NCBI RefSeq assembly: GCF_000422485.1
Contig: NZ_KE383850.1
Coordinates: 62,001-126,000 of the forward strand
Direction: 5' to 3'
DNA from: Paenibacillus pasadenensis DSM 19293
GTDB taxonomy: Bacteria; Bacillota; Bacilli; Paenibacillales; Paenibacillaceae
DNA length: 64,000 nt
Shown: one piece after another, positions 32,892 to 42,306 of the stretch
Numbering within the stretch: position 1 is the first letter of the stretch
Layout: every line of letters starts with the position of its first letter
Program-made: the position numbers and the translations under genes
The notes under the pieces: model-generated
Database searches by the model: none
What the model was told of the DNA's origin: nothing
What the model saw: only the letters and a program-made list of their open reading frames with translations

Positions 32892-34132
32892 GCGGGACGG
32901 ACCAGGAGCTGGAGGCGCGGCTCGTCGCCGTCCGGCGGGAGCTGCACCGCCATCCGGAGCTGTCCCGCGAGGAGCGGGAGACGACGCGCCGCCTGCAGGC
33001 CTGGCTGGAGGAGGCGGGCATTCGCCCGCTCGGCCGCTACGGGCTCCGCACTGGCCTGATCGCCGAGATCGGCGGGCCGGGTCCGGTCGTGGCGCTGCGC
33101 GCGGATATCGACGCGCTGCCGATCCAGGAGGAGACAGGGCTGCCGTTCGCCTCGCTGGCGCCGGGCGTCATGCATGCATGCGGGCATGACTTCCACGCGG
33201 CGGCCCTCGTCGGAGCCGCGCTTCTGTTGCAGCGCCGGGCGGGCGAGCTTCCCGGCACGGTGCGGCTGCTGTTCCAGCCGGCGGAGGAAAAGGCGAGCGG
33301 CGCCCGCGAGCTGATCGCCGCCGGCGCTCTCGACGGCGCGCGCGCCGTGTTCGGGCTGCACAACAAGCCCGACTTGCCGGTCGGCGCTGCCGGCATCAAG
33401 GCCGGCCCGCTCATGGCCGCCGCCGACGGCTTCGTCGTCGAGGTGAGGGGCCGCGCCGCGCATGCGGCCGTGCCGGAAGCGGGCCTCGATCCGATCGCGG
33501 CGGCGGCGCATGTCGTGACGGCGCTGCAGACGATCGCGAGCCGCAGCGTCGGTCCGCTGGACAGCGTCGTCGTCAGCGTGACGAAGCTCCATAGCGGCAC
33601 GTCATGGAACATCATTCCCGACCTGGCGGTGCTGGAGGGCACGATCCGCACGTTCGACGAGGCGGTGCGCCGGCGCGTGCTGGAGCGCTTCGAGGCGATC
33701 GTCGTCGGCGTCGCCTCGGCGCTCGGAACGGAGGCGACGCTGCGCTGGGTGCAAGGTCCGCCGCCGGTGCTGAACGATCCGTCGCTGGCGGAGCTGGGAC
33801 GCGAGGCGGCCGCGGCGGCCGGCCTGGAGCCGGTCGAGCCCTCGCCATCGCTGGCGGGCGAGGACTTCGCGTTCTACCAGCGCGAGGTCCCGGGCCTGTT
33901 CGTGTTCCTGGGGACGAACGGGCCGCAGGAGTGGCATCATCCCCGCTTCGACGTCGACGAGCGGGCGCTGCTGCCGGCGGCGCGGCTGCTGGCCGAGCTG
34001 GCCGAGCGGGCGCTGCGGCGGTTCGCGGCAGAGGGGGATGGGACGGGGACCGAAGAAAGCGGAGAGTCGAAGCATGGAGGAGGAGAAGCGCATGAGCGCG
34101 ATCGATCTGCAAGCCTTTCGCCAGACGCATGA
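32888..34132 (+). CDS. M20-family amidohydrolase (SndA-like N-acetyl-cysteine-derivative deacetylase)
   Basis: 414 aa, ATGA/GTGA-coupled start (GTG 32888). M20D amidohydrolase: ALRADIDALPIQEETGLPFAS, metal ligands in HACGHDFHA and PAEEKASG, FGLHNKPDLPVG, and the C-terminal SLAGEDFAFY motif. In the Bacillus pathway SndA removes the acetyl group after C-S bond cleavage, releasing cysteine. Neighbouring GNAT and monooxygenase genes support the same role. The last ~40 residues are hydrophilic, not conserved, and overlap the next gene by 41 nt. Confidence 0.83.
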   Translation: MSGTDQELEARLVAVRRELHRHPELSREERETTRRLQAWLEEAGIRPLGRYGLRTGLIAEIGGPGPVVALRADIDALPIQEETGLPFASLAPGVMHACGHDFHAAALVGAALLLQRRAGELPGTVRLLFQPAEEKASGARELIAAGALDGARAVFGLHNKPDLPVGAAGIKAGPLMAAADGFVVEVRGRAAHAAVPEAGLDPIAAAAHVVTALQTIASRSVGPLDSVVVSVTKLHSGTSWNIIPDLAVLEGTIRTFDEAVRRRVLERFEAIVVGVASALGTEATLRWVQGPPPVLNDPSLAELGREAAAAAGLEPVEPSPSLAGEDFAFYQREVPGLFVFLGTNGPQEWHHPRFDVDERALLPAARLLAELAERALRRFAAEGDGTGTEESGESKHGGGEAHERDRSASLSPDA

Positions 34133-34562
34133 GCAGCTGGCGCAGGCCATCGAGGGACTGGACGAGCGGCAGCTGAAGGAAAAGGAGGCTCCCGGCAAGT
34201 GGAGCGTGACGGAGGTTCTGGCCCATCTGGCCGACCACAGCATCGTCGTGTCGTTCCGCATCCGCGACATCCTCGCCGATACGGAGGCCGGGCTGCCGCG
34301 CTTCGATCAGGACCGCTGGGTGTCGGGCCAGCATGGCAACGAGGAGGAGGCAGCGGAGCATCTGGCGGCGTTCGCGGCGCTGCTGCGGGCGAACGCCCGG
34401 CTGCTGGAGCGGCTGGATGCGGGGGAGCTGGCCAAGCGGGGCATTACGTTCAAAGGCGACCCGATCGACCTGCGAGGCATCGTGGACGGCTTCGTCCGGC
34501 ATGTCGGCACGCATCTGGCGCAGATCGCCCGCATAAGGCGGGCCGTGGAAGCCGTGCGCTGA
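34092..34562 (+). CDS. DinB-superfamily protein (possible thiol S-transferase)
   Basis: 156 aa; ATG chosen after GGAGGAGGAGAAGCGC. Four-helix DinB fold with candidate metal ligands in VLAHLADH near residue 45 and [12 protein letters not shown] near 140. DinB proteins include bacillithiol and mycothiol S-transferases. A thiol-transfer or detoxifying role would fit a sulfur-salvage operon, but Bacillus subtilis has no DinB gene at this position. The gene overlaps the M20 gene and precedes a flavin monooxygenase by 26 nt. Confidence 0.75.
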   Translation: MSAIDLQAFRQTHEQLAQAIEGLDERQLKEKEAPGKWSVTEVLAHLADHSIVVSFRIRDILADTEAGLPRFDQDRWVSGQHGNEEEAAEHLAAFAALLRANARLLERLDAGELAKRGITFKGDPIDLRGIVDGFVRHVGTHLAQIARIRRAVEAVR

Positions 34563-34588
34563 ACGCGGAAAACAAGGGGGAATTCGAG

Positions 34589-35968
34589 ATGGGCAAGCGC
34601 AAACAGCTGCGCCTGGGAGCGATGCTCCACGGCGTCGGCAGCAGCACGTCGCTATGGAGGCATCCTGATATCCAGGCGGATGCGAGCACGAACTTCAAGC
34701 TGTACCGGGAGTGGACGCGCAAGGCGGAGGAGGGCCGGTTCGACCTCGTGTTCGTCGCCGACGGTCTGTACATCAACGAAAAGTCGATTCCGCACTTCCT
34801 CGACCGCTTCGAGCCGATCACGATTTTGAGCGCGCTCGCCGCCGCCAGCGAGCGGATCGGCCTCGTCGGCACGCTCTCGACGTCGTACAGCGAGCCGTTC
34901 ACGGTCGCCCGGCAGTTCGGCTCGCTCGACAAGATCAGCGGCGGCCGCGCCGGCTGGAACATCGTCACCTCGCCGCTCGAGGGCTCGGCGCTCAACTTCG
35001 GGCCGAAGCGGCATCCGCAGCATGACGAGCGGTACCGCATCGCCAAGGAGCATCTGGACGTCGTGCGCGGGTTGTGGGACTCGTGGGAGGACGATGCGTT
35101 TCCGCGAGACAAGGAGCGGGGCATCTACTTCGACCGCAGCCGGCTGCATGAGCTGAACCACGAGGGCGAGTTCTTCTCCGTCAAGGGGCCGCTGAACATC
35201 TCGCGCTCGCCGCAGGGGCATCCCGTGCTGTTCCAGGCGGGAGCCTCGGAGGTCGGGCGGGACTACGCGGCTCGGGAGGCGGATGCGATTTTCGCCGGCC
35301 ACGATACGTTGGAGGAGGCGGCTGCTTTTTATGCGGACGTCAAAAGGCGCGCGGCCTCGTTCGGCCGGAATCCGGACGACCTGCTCGTCTTTCCGGGCAT
35401 CGGGCCGATCGTCGGCTCTACGGAGGAGGAGGCCGAGCGCAAGTACCGCGAGACGGCGGAGCTCGTCTCGGCCGAGGACGCGCTGCTTTATCTGGGCCGC
35501 TTCTTCGAGCATCATGACTTCTCGCAGTACGAGCTTGACGCTCCGTTCCCGGATCTCGGGGAGCTCGGGCAGAACAGCTTCCGCAGCACGACCGACCGCA
35601 TCAAGGCGACGGCCCGCGAGCAGGGACTGACGCTGCGCGAGGCGGCGCTGCAGGTGGCGACGCCGCGGACGCCGTTCATCGGCACGCCGGAGCAGGTCGC
35701 GGACCGCGTACAGGCGTGGTTTGAGGCGGACGCGGCGGATGGCTTCATGATCGGCGCGAGCGTGCCGCGGGCGTTGGAGGACTTCATCGACCATGTCGTG
35801 CCGATCCTGCAGGCGCGCGGCCTGTTCCGCCACGAGTATGAGGCGGATACGCTTCGCGGCAACCTCGGCTTGCCGGTTCCGGAAACCCGTTACGCCGCCG
35901 CCCGACGTGCGGAAGTGCGGACGAATGCGGGGGCAGCGGTGGATGCGAGGACGCCGGCGGAGGCATAG
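34589..35968 (+). CDS. NtaA/SnaA/DszA-type FMN monooxygenase (CmoJ-like)
   Basis: 459 aa, ATG after AACAAGGGGGAATTCGAG. Motifs of the nitrilotriacetate monooxygenase family: [78 protein letters not shown]. It uses FMNH2 supplied by a reductase. In Bacillus subtilis CmoJ cleaves the C-S bond of N-acetylated S-(2-succino)cysteine. Last gene of the operon. A flavin reductase gene is not seen nearby. A Thr/Ala-rich tail of ~25 residues is extra. Confidence 0.86.
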   Translation: MGKRKQLRLGAMLHGVGSSTSLWRHPDIQADASTNFKLYREWTRKAEEGRFDLVFVADGLYINEKSIPHFLDRFEPITILSALAAASERIGLVGTLSTSYSEPFTVARQFGSLDKISGGRAGWNIVTSPLEGSALNFGPKRHPQHDERYRIAKEHLDVVRGLWDSWEDDAFPRDKERGIYFDRSRLHELNHEGEFFSVKGPLNISRSPQGHPVLFQAGASEVGRDYAAREADAIFAGHDTLEEAAAFYADVKRRAASFGRNPDDLLVFPGIGPIVGSTEEEAERKYRETAELVSAEDALLYLGRFFEHHDFSQYELDAPFPDLGELGQNSFRSTTDRIKATAREQGLTLREAALQVATPRTPFIGTPEQVADRVQAWFEADAADGFMIGASVPRALEDFIDHVVPILQARGLFRHEYEADTLRGNLGLPVPETRYAAARRAEVRTNAGAAVDARTPAEA

Positions 35969-36204
35969 GCTGCGAAAGCGGCCGGATCAGGCGCAGGGCT
36001 GAGGAAGCAGGGCTGAGGAAGCAGGTCTGCGGAGGCGGCAGCGACGATCGGCGGGCGGATGCGCCTGCGCCGAGCGGCAGACTGGAGCGGGGCCAAGCCC
36101 CGCTTCTTTTTCGCGTATTCGCGAAAGTCGATTCCGCCGTAGACAGACGCCGGACAGCCATGATACAACCATGGGTAGATCGAACCAGACGAGGAGTCCC
36201 GTCC

Positions 36205-37794
36205 ATGCCTAAGATGCCCCGCCTTTGCTTGCCTCCTGCCCGCAAGCTGCTGCTTGCGGGCGCCGCGGCGCTGCTGCTGGCAGCCGCATGCCCGCTCCAT
36301 CCTTCGCTGCCGGCCGCTTCCGCAGCCCAGGCTCATGCCGATGGTTCGAAGCCGTCCCTCGGCTTCGAGCTCAAGATCGAGCCGATCTGGCTGTCGGGCC
36401 AGATGATGCTGCCCGCCAAAGCGTTCGCCAAAGGAGCCGGCGCCAGCCTGGTCTTCTCGAAAGGCGCCATCACGCTGAAAAAAGGGGCGATCCAGGTAAA
36501 CGGAGCGGTCGGATCGCCTAAAGCGGTCGCGAACGGCCAGTCGGTCCGACTGCCCTATTCGCCGAAGCTGATCCAAGGCGCGCTCTATATTCCGGTCCTC
36601 ATGGCCGCGAAGACGCTGGGAATGGATCAAAGCGCCTATGAGAAAGCGACAGGAAAGCTGACGTTTTCCTACAGCCCTTACCAGGCGATGGAATTCGAGG
36701 AACGGATGTTTCATGCGGCCAGAGATGGAGAGGCGGCCACGGTCAAGGAGATGCTGCGGCGCGGAGCCGATCCGCTGGCGCGCGGACATGGCTACGGCGA
36801 CTCGACGGCTCTGGATGTGGCGATCCGCCTCGCTCGGATGGATGCGGTCGAAGCTCTGCTCGCCGCCGGGTCGACGTTCGATCCGCAGCTTGCCGCCGAC
36901 TTCCTCGAGCCGTCTCAGAGAGCGGGCAAGAGCGGCCTGCTGCGGCTGCTGCTGGAGCATGGCCTGGATCCGAACACGATCGAGCCGGTGTCAGGACGCT
37001 CCCTCCTGGAAATCGCGAGCTCGGGCGGCGCTTATACCGTCGACGGCAAGGACGTCTTCTTCGAGATCGACCCGGAGCTCGTCCGGCTGCTGCTGCAGCA
37101 TGGCGCCGACCCGAACGTAGGCTCGCCGCTTGCCCAAGCGGTGTTTGGCGGAAGCTTCGAAGCGACGCAGCTGCTGCTGGCGAGCGGAGCCGATCCCGAG
37201 CGCTCCGTCGGGAACCGGGGAAGCGCCGCAGGCACGGCTCGCATGCAGGGCCTGTCGAAGTGGCTCCGCCCAAGTCAAGCCAAGCCAGCGATTCCCGAGC
37301 TGTCCTTCCTGGACGACCAAGGAAACGCGCTGATTTATGGAAGCTATCTGCTCGGCCTGGACGCGCAGCCGGAGTTCCCGCTGTATTGGAACGGCCCTGC
37401 TGCATATGTGGATCGGGCGGACGGGGCTTATCGGCTGCGCAACGTCACGAGCGGTCCGGCAGCGTGGCTGCTGAGCGATCAGACGATCGCTCTTTCAGCG
37501 GGCAAGGCCGTGCCATCCCAGCTGCGGCTGCCTGCGTTCAACGTGTCGGTCTCCGTGGAAGCAGAGCGCGCCGACCTCTGGTCCGGCTACGGCGGGCTCT
37601 ATGACGCGCAGGGCAGCCTGCTGCTCTCGCTGTCCGTCCACTACGGGAAGTGCCGGCTGCATCTTCCGCCGGGCCGCTATGATCTCGTCGTCTCCGGCTC
37701 GGCCGGTCCCTACAGCGGGAACGAGAGAAAGGTCGCTTCCATCGTCGTACCGGCGGACGGAAGCGCGGTTCAAGCGGTGGCGGTGACGAAATAA
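36205..37794 (+). CDS. Exported ankyrin-repeat protein with copper-amine-oxidase-like N-terminal domain
   Basis: 529 aa; ATG 36205 chosen after ACGAGGAG (36187-36194) in preference to ATG 36160. Signal peptide (KLLLAGAAALLLAAACPLHP). Residues ~50-155 resemble the copper amine oxidase N-terminal/stalk domain common in Paenibacillus surface proteins (LSGQMMLPAKAFAKGAGA, GALYIPVLMAAKTLG). Ankyrin repeats span ~165-350 (MFHAARDGEAATVKEMLRRGADPLA, LLRLLLEHGLDPN, LVRLLLQHGADPNVGSPLAQAVFGG). The C-terminal ~170 residues are beta-rich. Probably a cell-wall or extracellular binding protein. The 236 nt before it hold only Ala-codon-rich sequence and AGGAAGCAGG repeats. Confidence 0.75.
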   Translation: MPKMPRLCLPPARKLLLAGAAALLLAAACPLHPSLPAASAAQAHADGSKPSLGFELKIEPIWLSGQMMLPAKAFAKGAGASLVFSKGAITLKKGAIQVNGAVGSPKAVANGQSVRLPYSPKLIQGALYIPVLMAAKTLGMDQSAYEKATGKLTFSYSPYQAMEFEERMFHAARDGEAATVKEMLRRGADPLARGHGYGDSTALDVAIRLARMDAVEALLAAGSTFDPQLAADFLEPSQRAGKSGLLRLLLEHGLDPNTIEPVSGRSLLEIASSGGAYTVDGKDVFFEIDPELVRLLLQHGADPNVGSPLAQAVFGGSFEATQLLLASGADPERSVGNRGSAAGTARMQGLSKWLRPSQAKPAIPELSFLDDQGNALIYGSYLLGLDAQPEFPLYWNGPAAYVDRADGAYRLRNVTSGPAAWLLSDQTIALSAGKAVPSQLRLPAFNVSVSVEAERADLWSGYGGLYDAQGSLLLSLSVHYGKCRLHLPPGRYDLVVSGSAGPYSGNERKVASIVVPADGSAVQAVAVTK

Positions 37795-37815
37795 AGCGAT
37801 ATTTTCAACTGCCCG

Positions 37816-37844
37816 TTGTATACCCGACTATTCCGATATATAAT
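37816..37844 (+). promoter_or_regulatory. Sigma-A promoter of the UPF0397 ECF operon
   Basis: TTGTAT (37816-37821), 17-nt spacer, TATAAT (37839-37844), 50 nt before the start codon. Confidence 0.78.
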
Positions 37845-37893
37845 CTGCTTACATCAACGCTACATGGGGATCATTCGGGGGAGGAATTCAATC

Positions 37894-38448
37894 ATGGCAA
37901 GAAAAGCTTCGCCGGTGGAGCAGGTCGTCGCCATCGGCATCGGCGCGGCGCTGTTCGTCGTGCTGGGAAGGTTCGGCTCGATTCCGTCCGGCATACCGGA
38001 CACGAACATCGAGACGACCTACGCCCTGCTGGCGCTGTTCGCGGTGCTGTACGGACCGCTCGCGGGCCTGCTGATCGGCCTCATCGGCCACACGATCAAG
38101 GACGCGATTTCATTCGGCCCGTGGTTCAGCTGGATCATCGCCTCGGCGGTGGTCGGCCTGATCATCGGCCTGGCGGCGCGCAAGATCGACGTGCGGGACG
38201 GGGAGTTCGGCAAAAAAGACCTGATCCGCTTCAACCTGTACCAGATCATCGCGAACGCGGCCGCCTGGTTCGTCGTAGCGCCGGTGCTGGACATCGTCAT
38301 CTACGCCGAACCGGTGAACAAGGTGTTCACGCAAGGGCTCGTCGCCGGCCTGTCCAACATCGTGACGGTCGCGGTCCTCGGCTCGCTGCTGCTGGCGGCC
38401 TACGCCAAGACCCGCACCAAAAAAGGCAGCCTGACGCGCGAGCTGTAA
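37894..38448 (+). CDS. ECF transporter S component, UPF0397 family
   Basis: 184 aa; ATG chosen after GGGGGAGGAATTCAATC. UPF0397 hallmarks: [34 protein letters not shown], then [33 protein letters not shown], five to six membrane helices. S components bind a vitamin or other trace nutrient and work with the A-A'-T module encoded by the next two genes. Annotations of the family as riboflavin transporter are not experimentally secure, and no riboswitch is seen in the leader, so the substrate is open. Confidence 0.87.
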   Translation: MARKASPVEQVVAIGIGAALFVVLGRFGSIPSGIPDTNIETTYALLALFAVLYGPLAGLLIGLIGHTIKDAISFGPWFSWIIASAVVGLIIGLAARKIDVRDGEFGKKDLIRFNLYQIIANAAAWFVVAPVLDIVIYAEPVNKVFTQGLVAGLSNIVTVAVLGSLLLAAYAKTRTKKGSLTREL

Positions 38449-38536
38449 TTGCCCTGCAGGCACGAGATCAATCGAGACAAGCTTGGGGCCGGCGCGCTGC
38501 GCCGGCTCCGCTGCTTTTTCAGAGGAGGACATCATC

Positions 38537-40345
38537 ATGAACGAACGCATGGACGAGACGGCTCCGCATGCGGGCGGCATCGGCCTGGCCGCGCCGCCGG
38601 CAGCGGCGGGCCGCGCTGCCGGAGCCCGCGCCGACAACGGGCCGCCGGTCATCGAGCTGGACGGCTTCGGCTTCCAGTACCGCAGCCAGCAGGAGCCGAC
38701 GCTGCATGACATCACCCTGACGATCGCCGCCGGCGAGAAGGTGCTCATCGTCGGTCCGTCCGGCTCGGGCAAAAGCACGCTCGCCCACTGCCTGAACGGC
38801 CTCGCGCCGCATGTGCATTCCGGCGAGATGACGGGCCGGGCGCGCGTCTGCGGCCGGGAGCTGGCCGGACTCGGCATCCTCGAGCTGTCGAGGCTGATCG
38901 GCACGGTGCTGCAGGATTCCGACGGGCAGTTCGTCGGCATGACGGTCGGCGAGGACATCGCCTTCGAGCTGGAAAACCGCGCCGTGCCGCAGACGGAGAT
39001 GCGGGAGCGCGTGGAGCGGGCCGCGCGCGCCGTCGGCATGGAGGCGCATCTGGGCGCTTCGCCGCAGACGCTGTCGGGCGGCCAGAAGCAGCGCGTCTCG
39101 ATGGCGGGCGTGCTCGTCAGCGACACGCCGGTGCTGCTGTTCGACGAGCCGCTGGCCAGCCTCGATCCCGAGGCCGGACGGCAGGCGGTGGAGCGGATCG
39201 ACGCCATCCACCGCGAGACGGGCAAGACGATCGTCATCGTCGAGCATCGGCTGGAGGAGGTGCTCCATCGCCCGGTCGACCGCATCGTCGTTTTCGCCGA
39301 CGGCCGGATCGTGGCCGACCTGCCGCCGGCGGAGCTGCTCAGCTCGCCGCTGCTGGCCGAGACGGGCTTGCGCGAGCCGCTGTATGTGACCGCGCTGCGG
39401 CATGCGGGCTGCGCGATCTCGCCGGAGCTGCATCCGGAGAGCCTCGAGCGGCTGGAGCTCGCCAGCATCCGCGAGCCGCTGCGCGACTGGCATGAGGCGG
39501 CGCCGTCCGACCCGCCTCCGCCTCGCCGCTCGCCCGTGCTGGAGCTGGAGGACGTGCAGTTCGCCTATGACGACGAGGGACCGGCGGTGCTGAGCGGGCT
39601 GTCGCTGCAGCTCGGCGAGGGCGAGCTGCTGGCCGTCGCGGGGCATAACGGAGCGGGCAAGTCGACGCTGGCGCGGCTCATCTGCGGCTTTTACCGGCCG
39701 ACGTCCGGGCGCATCCTCCACCGGGGGCGCGACCTGGCGGGCGACACGATCAAGGAACGCTCGGAGCGGATCGGATTCGTCATGCAGAACCCGAACCACA
39801 TGCTGTCCAAGACGCTGCTCTACGACGAGGTCGCGCTCGGCCTGCGGCTGCGCGGCGTGCCCGAGGACGAGGCGCGGGAGCGGGTGCTGGAGACGCTGCG
39901 CATCTGCGGCCTCCATCCCTTCCGCAGCTGGCCGGTCTCGGCGCTCAGCTACGGCCAGAAGAAGCGGGTGACGATCGCCTCCATCCTCGTGCTGGATCCC
40001 GACATCCTGCTGCTGGACGAGCCGACGGCCGGGCAGGACTACCGCCATTACAACGAGATGATGGAGTTCGTGCTGCAGCTCAAGGAACGGGGGAAAAGCA
40101 TCCTCGTCATCACGCATGACATGCATCTGATGATGGAGTACGCCGAGCGCACCGTCGTCATCGGAGACGGCCGGGTGCTGGCGGACGCGCCTCCCGCGAC
40201 GATCCTGACTGATGCGGAGCTCGTGCGCCGGGCGAGCCTGCGCGAGACGTCGCTGCAGCGGCTCGCCGAGCGCGCGGGCATCGGGGCGCCGGCGGAATTC
40301 GTCGGGCGGTTCATCCGCCGCGACCGGGAGGGGAGAGGACGATGA
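38537..40345 (+). CDS. ECF transporter double ATPase (fused A-A' subunits)
   Basis: 602 aa; ATG after AGAGGAGGACATCATC. Two ABC domains in one chain: first Walker A GPSGSGKST, signature LSGGQKQR, Walker B VLLFDEPLASLDP; second Walker A GHNGAGKST, signature LSYGQKKR, Walker B ILLLDEPTAGQD. CbiO-type energising unit of the ECF transporter, with YkoD-like fusion. A GC hairpin (GCCGGCGC / GCGCCGGC) with a short T run sits in the 88-nt gap upstream and may trim expression relative to the S component. Overlaps the T gene by 4 nt. Confidence 0.9.
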   Translation: MNERMDETAPHAGGIGLAAPPAAAGRAAGARADNGPPVIELDGFGFQYRSQQEPTLHDITLTIAAGEKVLIVGPSGSGKSTLAHCLNGLAPHVHSGEMTGRARVCGRELAGLGILELSRLIGTVLQDSDGQFVGMTVGEDIAFELENRAVPQTEMRERVERAARAVGMEAHLGASPQTLSGGQKQRVSMAGVLVSDTPVLLFDEPLASLDPEAGRQAVERIDAIHRETGKTIVIVEHRLEEVLHRPVDRIVVFADGRIVADLPPAELLSSPLLAETGLREPLYVTALRHAGCAISPELHPESLERLELASIREPLRDWHEAAPSDPPPPRRSPVLELEDVQFAYDDEGPAVLSGLSLQLGEGELLAVAGHNGAGKSTLARLICGFYRPTSGRILHRGRDLAGDTIKERSERIGFVMQNPNHMLSKTLLYDEVALGLRLRGVPEDEARERVLETLRICGLHPFRSWPVSALSYGQKKRVTIASILVLDPDILLLDEPTAGQDYRHYNEMMEFVLQLKERGKSILVITHDMHLMMEYAERTVVIGDGRVLADAPPATILTDAELVRRASLRETSLQRLAERAGIGAPAEFVGRFIRRDREGRGR

Positions 40346-41172
40346 AGGCCAAGCTGATCGCCTATACGGGACAAGACTCGCCGATCCACCGGCTGACGGG
40401 CGCGGCCAAGCTGGTCGTTTTCGCCGTCTGGTCCGTCACCGCCATGATCACCTACGACACCCGGGTGCTGCTCGTGCTGCTCGCGCTCGGCCTGATCGCC
40501 TTCCGCGTCTCGCGCGTCCGCTTCCGGGACTTCTCGTTCGTGCTTGCGCTCATCCTCGTCTTCTTCCTGATGAACCATGTCGCGATCTTCCTGTTCTCGC
40601 CGCTGGAGGGCGTCCGCATCTACGGGACCCGGCACGACCTGCTGCACCTGGTCGGCCGCTGGTGGGTGACGGAGGAGCAGCTGTTCTACCAGCTCAACGT
40701 GGCGCTCAAGTACCTGGCCGTCATCCCGATGGCGCTGCTGTTCATCCTGACGACCGATCCCGGCGAGTTCGCCTCGTCGCTGAACCGGGTCGGCGTCAGC
40801 TACCGGATCGCCTGCTCGGTGTCGATCGCGATGCGCTACATCCCCGACATCCAGCGCGATTTCCAGAACATCCGCTTCGCGGCGCAGGCGCGCGGCCTCG
40901 ACATCTCCCGCAAGGAGAAGCTGGTCAAACGAGTGCGCCATATGGTCGGCATCCTGCTGCCGCTCATCCTGACGAGCGTGCAGCGGATCGAGACGGTCAG
41001 CGCCGCGATGGAGCTGCGCGGCTTCGGCCAAGGGCCGAAGCGCACCTGGTACAGCGCGCGGCCGCTGCGCGCCGCCGATATCGCGGCGATCGCCTTCGTC
41101 GTCCTGCTCGCGGCGGCGTCGTTCTGGCTGACGTTCGAGGACGGCTCGCGCTTTTATAATCCGTTTGCGTAG
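40342..41172 (+). CDS. ECF transporter T component (CbiQ family)
   Basis: 276 aa, ATGA-coupled. Several membrane helices at the N-terminus, then the coupling-helix region SIAMRYIPDIQRDFQNIRFAAQARGLD with the two Ala-Arg-Gly type motifs (QARG and ELRGFG) that contact the ATPases. It completes the S-AA'-T operon. Confidence 0.9.
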   Translation: MKAKLIAYTGQDSPIHRLTGAAKLVVFAVWSVTAMITYDTRVLLVLLALGLIAFRVSRVRFRDFSFVLALILVFFLMNHVAIFLFSPLEGVRIYGTRHDLLHLVGRWWVTEEQLFYQLNVALKYLAVIPMALLFILTTDPGEFASSLNRVGVSYRIACSVSIAMRYIPDIQRDFQNIRFAAQARGLDISRKEKLVKRVRHMVGILLPLILTSVQRIETVSAAMELRGFGQGPKRTWYSARPLRAADIAAIAFVVLLAAASFWLTFEDGSRFYNPFA

Positions 41173-41258
41173 CGCCGCCGCCGCCGTTTGGAGGCGGCCG
41201 CCGGGCGGGGCATAATGAAGAAGAAGCGACGCGGCGCGCGGAAGGAGCGGATAGGCGC

Positions 41259-41921
41259 ATGAATGGAACCGAGGCGAAGGCAGCGGCAGGGCGAAAGGAA
41301 AGAACGGCGGCGTTCTCGATGGGATGCTTCTGGAGTCCCGAGGCGCTGTTCGGCGCGCAGGAAGGCGTGCTCGCCACGCAGACCGGCTATGCCGGCGGCT
41401 CCTCGGAGGCGCCGACGTACCGCGAGATGGGAGACCATTCGGAGACGGTGCTCGTCCGTTATGACGCGGCGGCCGTTTCGTACGAGGAGCTGCTGCGGCT
41501 GTTCCGGGAGCATCACGATCCGGCCAATACGAACGGCTACAAGGGCCGCCAGTACCAGTCCATCGTTCATTGGAGCGAGCCGGAGCAGCTCGCGGCGATC
41601 GAGGGCTGGCTGGAGGAGCGGCGCTTGGCGGGACTGCCGGAGCCGGATACGGAGGTCAGGGAGCTGGGGCGGTTCTTCCCCGCGGAGGAGCGCCATCAGA
41701 AGCATTCCCTCAAGCGCTACCCCGATGCCTGGACAAAGCTGCTCGGCCTGTTCCCGTCCGAAGCGGAGGCGGAAAGCTCCCGGCTGGCTTGCCGGCTGAA
41801 CGGGCTGGCCAAGGGCTTTGCCAACCGCTCCGCGCTGCTGGACGAGCTGGAGCGGTGGACCGGCGAAGCTCCGGAGCGCCGGCGCGAGCTCGCCGCCGCC
41901 GTGCGCAGCATCCGCTGGTAG
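41259..41921 (+). CDS. msrA: Peptide methionine (S)-S-oxide reductase
   Basis: 220 aa, ATG after AAGGAGCGGATAGGCGC. Catalytic motif GCFWSPE with nucleophile Cys23, then GYAGGSSEAPTYREMGDHSETV and HHDPANTNGYKGRQYQSIV. Repairs oxidised methionine in the cytoplasm. The reducing cysteines often present near the C-terminus reduce to one (ACRLNG), so regeneration may use an external thiol. Monocistronic; followed by a tandem repeat and a small hairpin. Confidence 0.93.
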   Translation: MNGTEAKAAAGRKERTAAFSMGCFWSPEALFGAQEGVLATQTGYAGGSSEAPTYREMGDHSETVLVRYDAAAVSYEELLRLFREHHDPANTNGYKGRQYQSIVHWSEPEQLAAIEGWLEERRLAGLPEPDTEVRELGRFFPAEERHQKHSLKRYPDAWTKLLGLFPSEAEAESSRLACRLNGLAKGFANRSALLDELERWTGEAPERRRELAAAVRSIRW

Positions 41922-41993
41922 CGGGCCGGCCGCGGGCTCAAAAGGATGGCGAGCGTGATCGGGCTGGCCGTACGGCTCGCCAAGCCGCCAACC

Positions 41994-42141
41994 GACGCTG
42001 CCGAGCGAAGCGGTGACGCTGCCGAGCAAAGCGGGACGCTGCCGAGCGAAGCGGGGACGCTGCCGAGCGAAGCGGGGACGCTGCCGAGCGAAGCGGGGAC
42101 GTTGCCGAGCGAAGCGGGGACGCTGCCGCATGATGCGGCAG
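41994..42141 (+). repeat. 20-21-nt tandem repeat array and hairpin downstream of msrA
   Basis: GACGCTGCCGAGCGAAGCGG units start at 41994, 42015, 42035, 42056, 42077, 42098 and 42119 (spacing 21, 20, 21, 21, 21, 21). The array ends in the palindrome CTGCCGCA-TGA-TGCGGCAG (42123-42141). A 77-codon frame (41946-42179) reads through as TLPSEAG repeats, but the one 20-nt unit and lack of a clear ribosome site argue against coding. Confidence 0.85.
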
Positions 42142-42145
42142 CCGC

Positions 42146-42175
42146 TTGCCAAGCCGCGCGCCACCCCGTTATAAT
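42146..42175 (+). promoter_or_regulatory. Promoter of the 42307 gene
   Basis: TTGCCA (42146-42151), 18-nt spacer, TATAAT (42170-42175). Transcription would start near 42182, leaving a ~125-nt leader. Confidence 0.65.
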
Positions 42176-42221
42176 CTAGCTATATGATAAATCTATAGCA
42201 CAGACCAGGCCGTGAAGCACA

Positions 42222-42278
42222 CGCCGCCTCTGCTCGTTCCCGTCTTCGGGAGCGCGCGGGGCGGCGTTCGCTTTTTTT
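42222..42278 (+). terminator. Leader hairpin/attenuator before the 42307 gene
   Basis: ACGCCGCC ... GGCGGCGT stem with an inner CTCGTTCCCG/CGGGAGCG stem is followed by TTTTTTT (42272-42278), 28 nt before the start codon. It looks like an intrinsic terminator inside the 5' leader, so expression may be attenuated. No known riboswitch aptamer was recognised. Confidence 0.55.
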
Positions 42279-42306
42279 AACGGCACCTGGCGAGGAGGAG
42301 ACGAGC

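Noticed and set aside
37845-37893. Riboswitch upstream of the UPF0397 ECF operon
   Set aside because: The leader from the promoter is only about 45 nt, too short for a known vitamin aptamer, and no FMN or TPP core sequences are present.
41946-42179. Repeat protein with TLPSEAG units
   Set aside because: No convincing ribosome site, one repeat unit of 20 nt shifts the repeat relative to the frame, and the frame runs into the promoter of the next gene.
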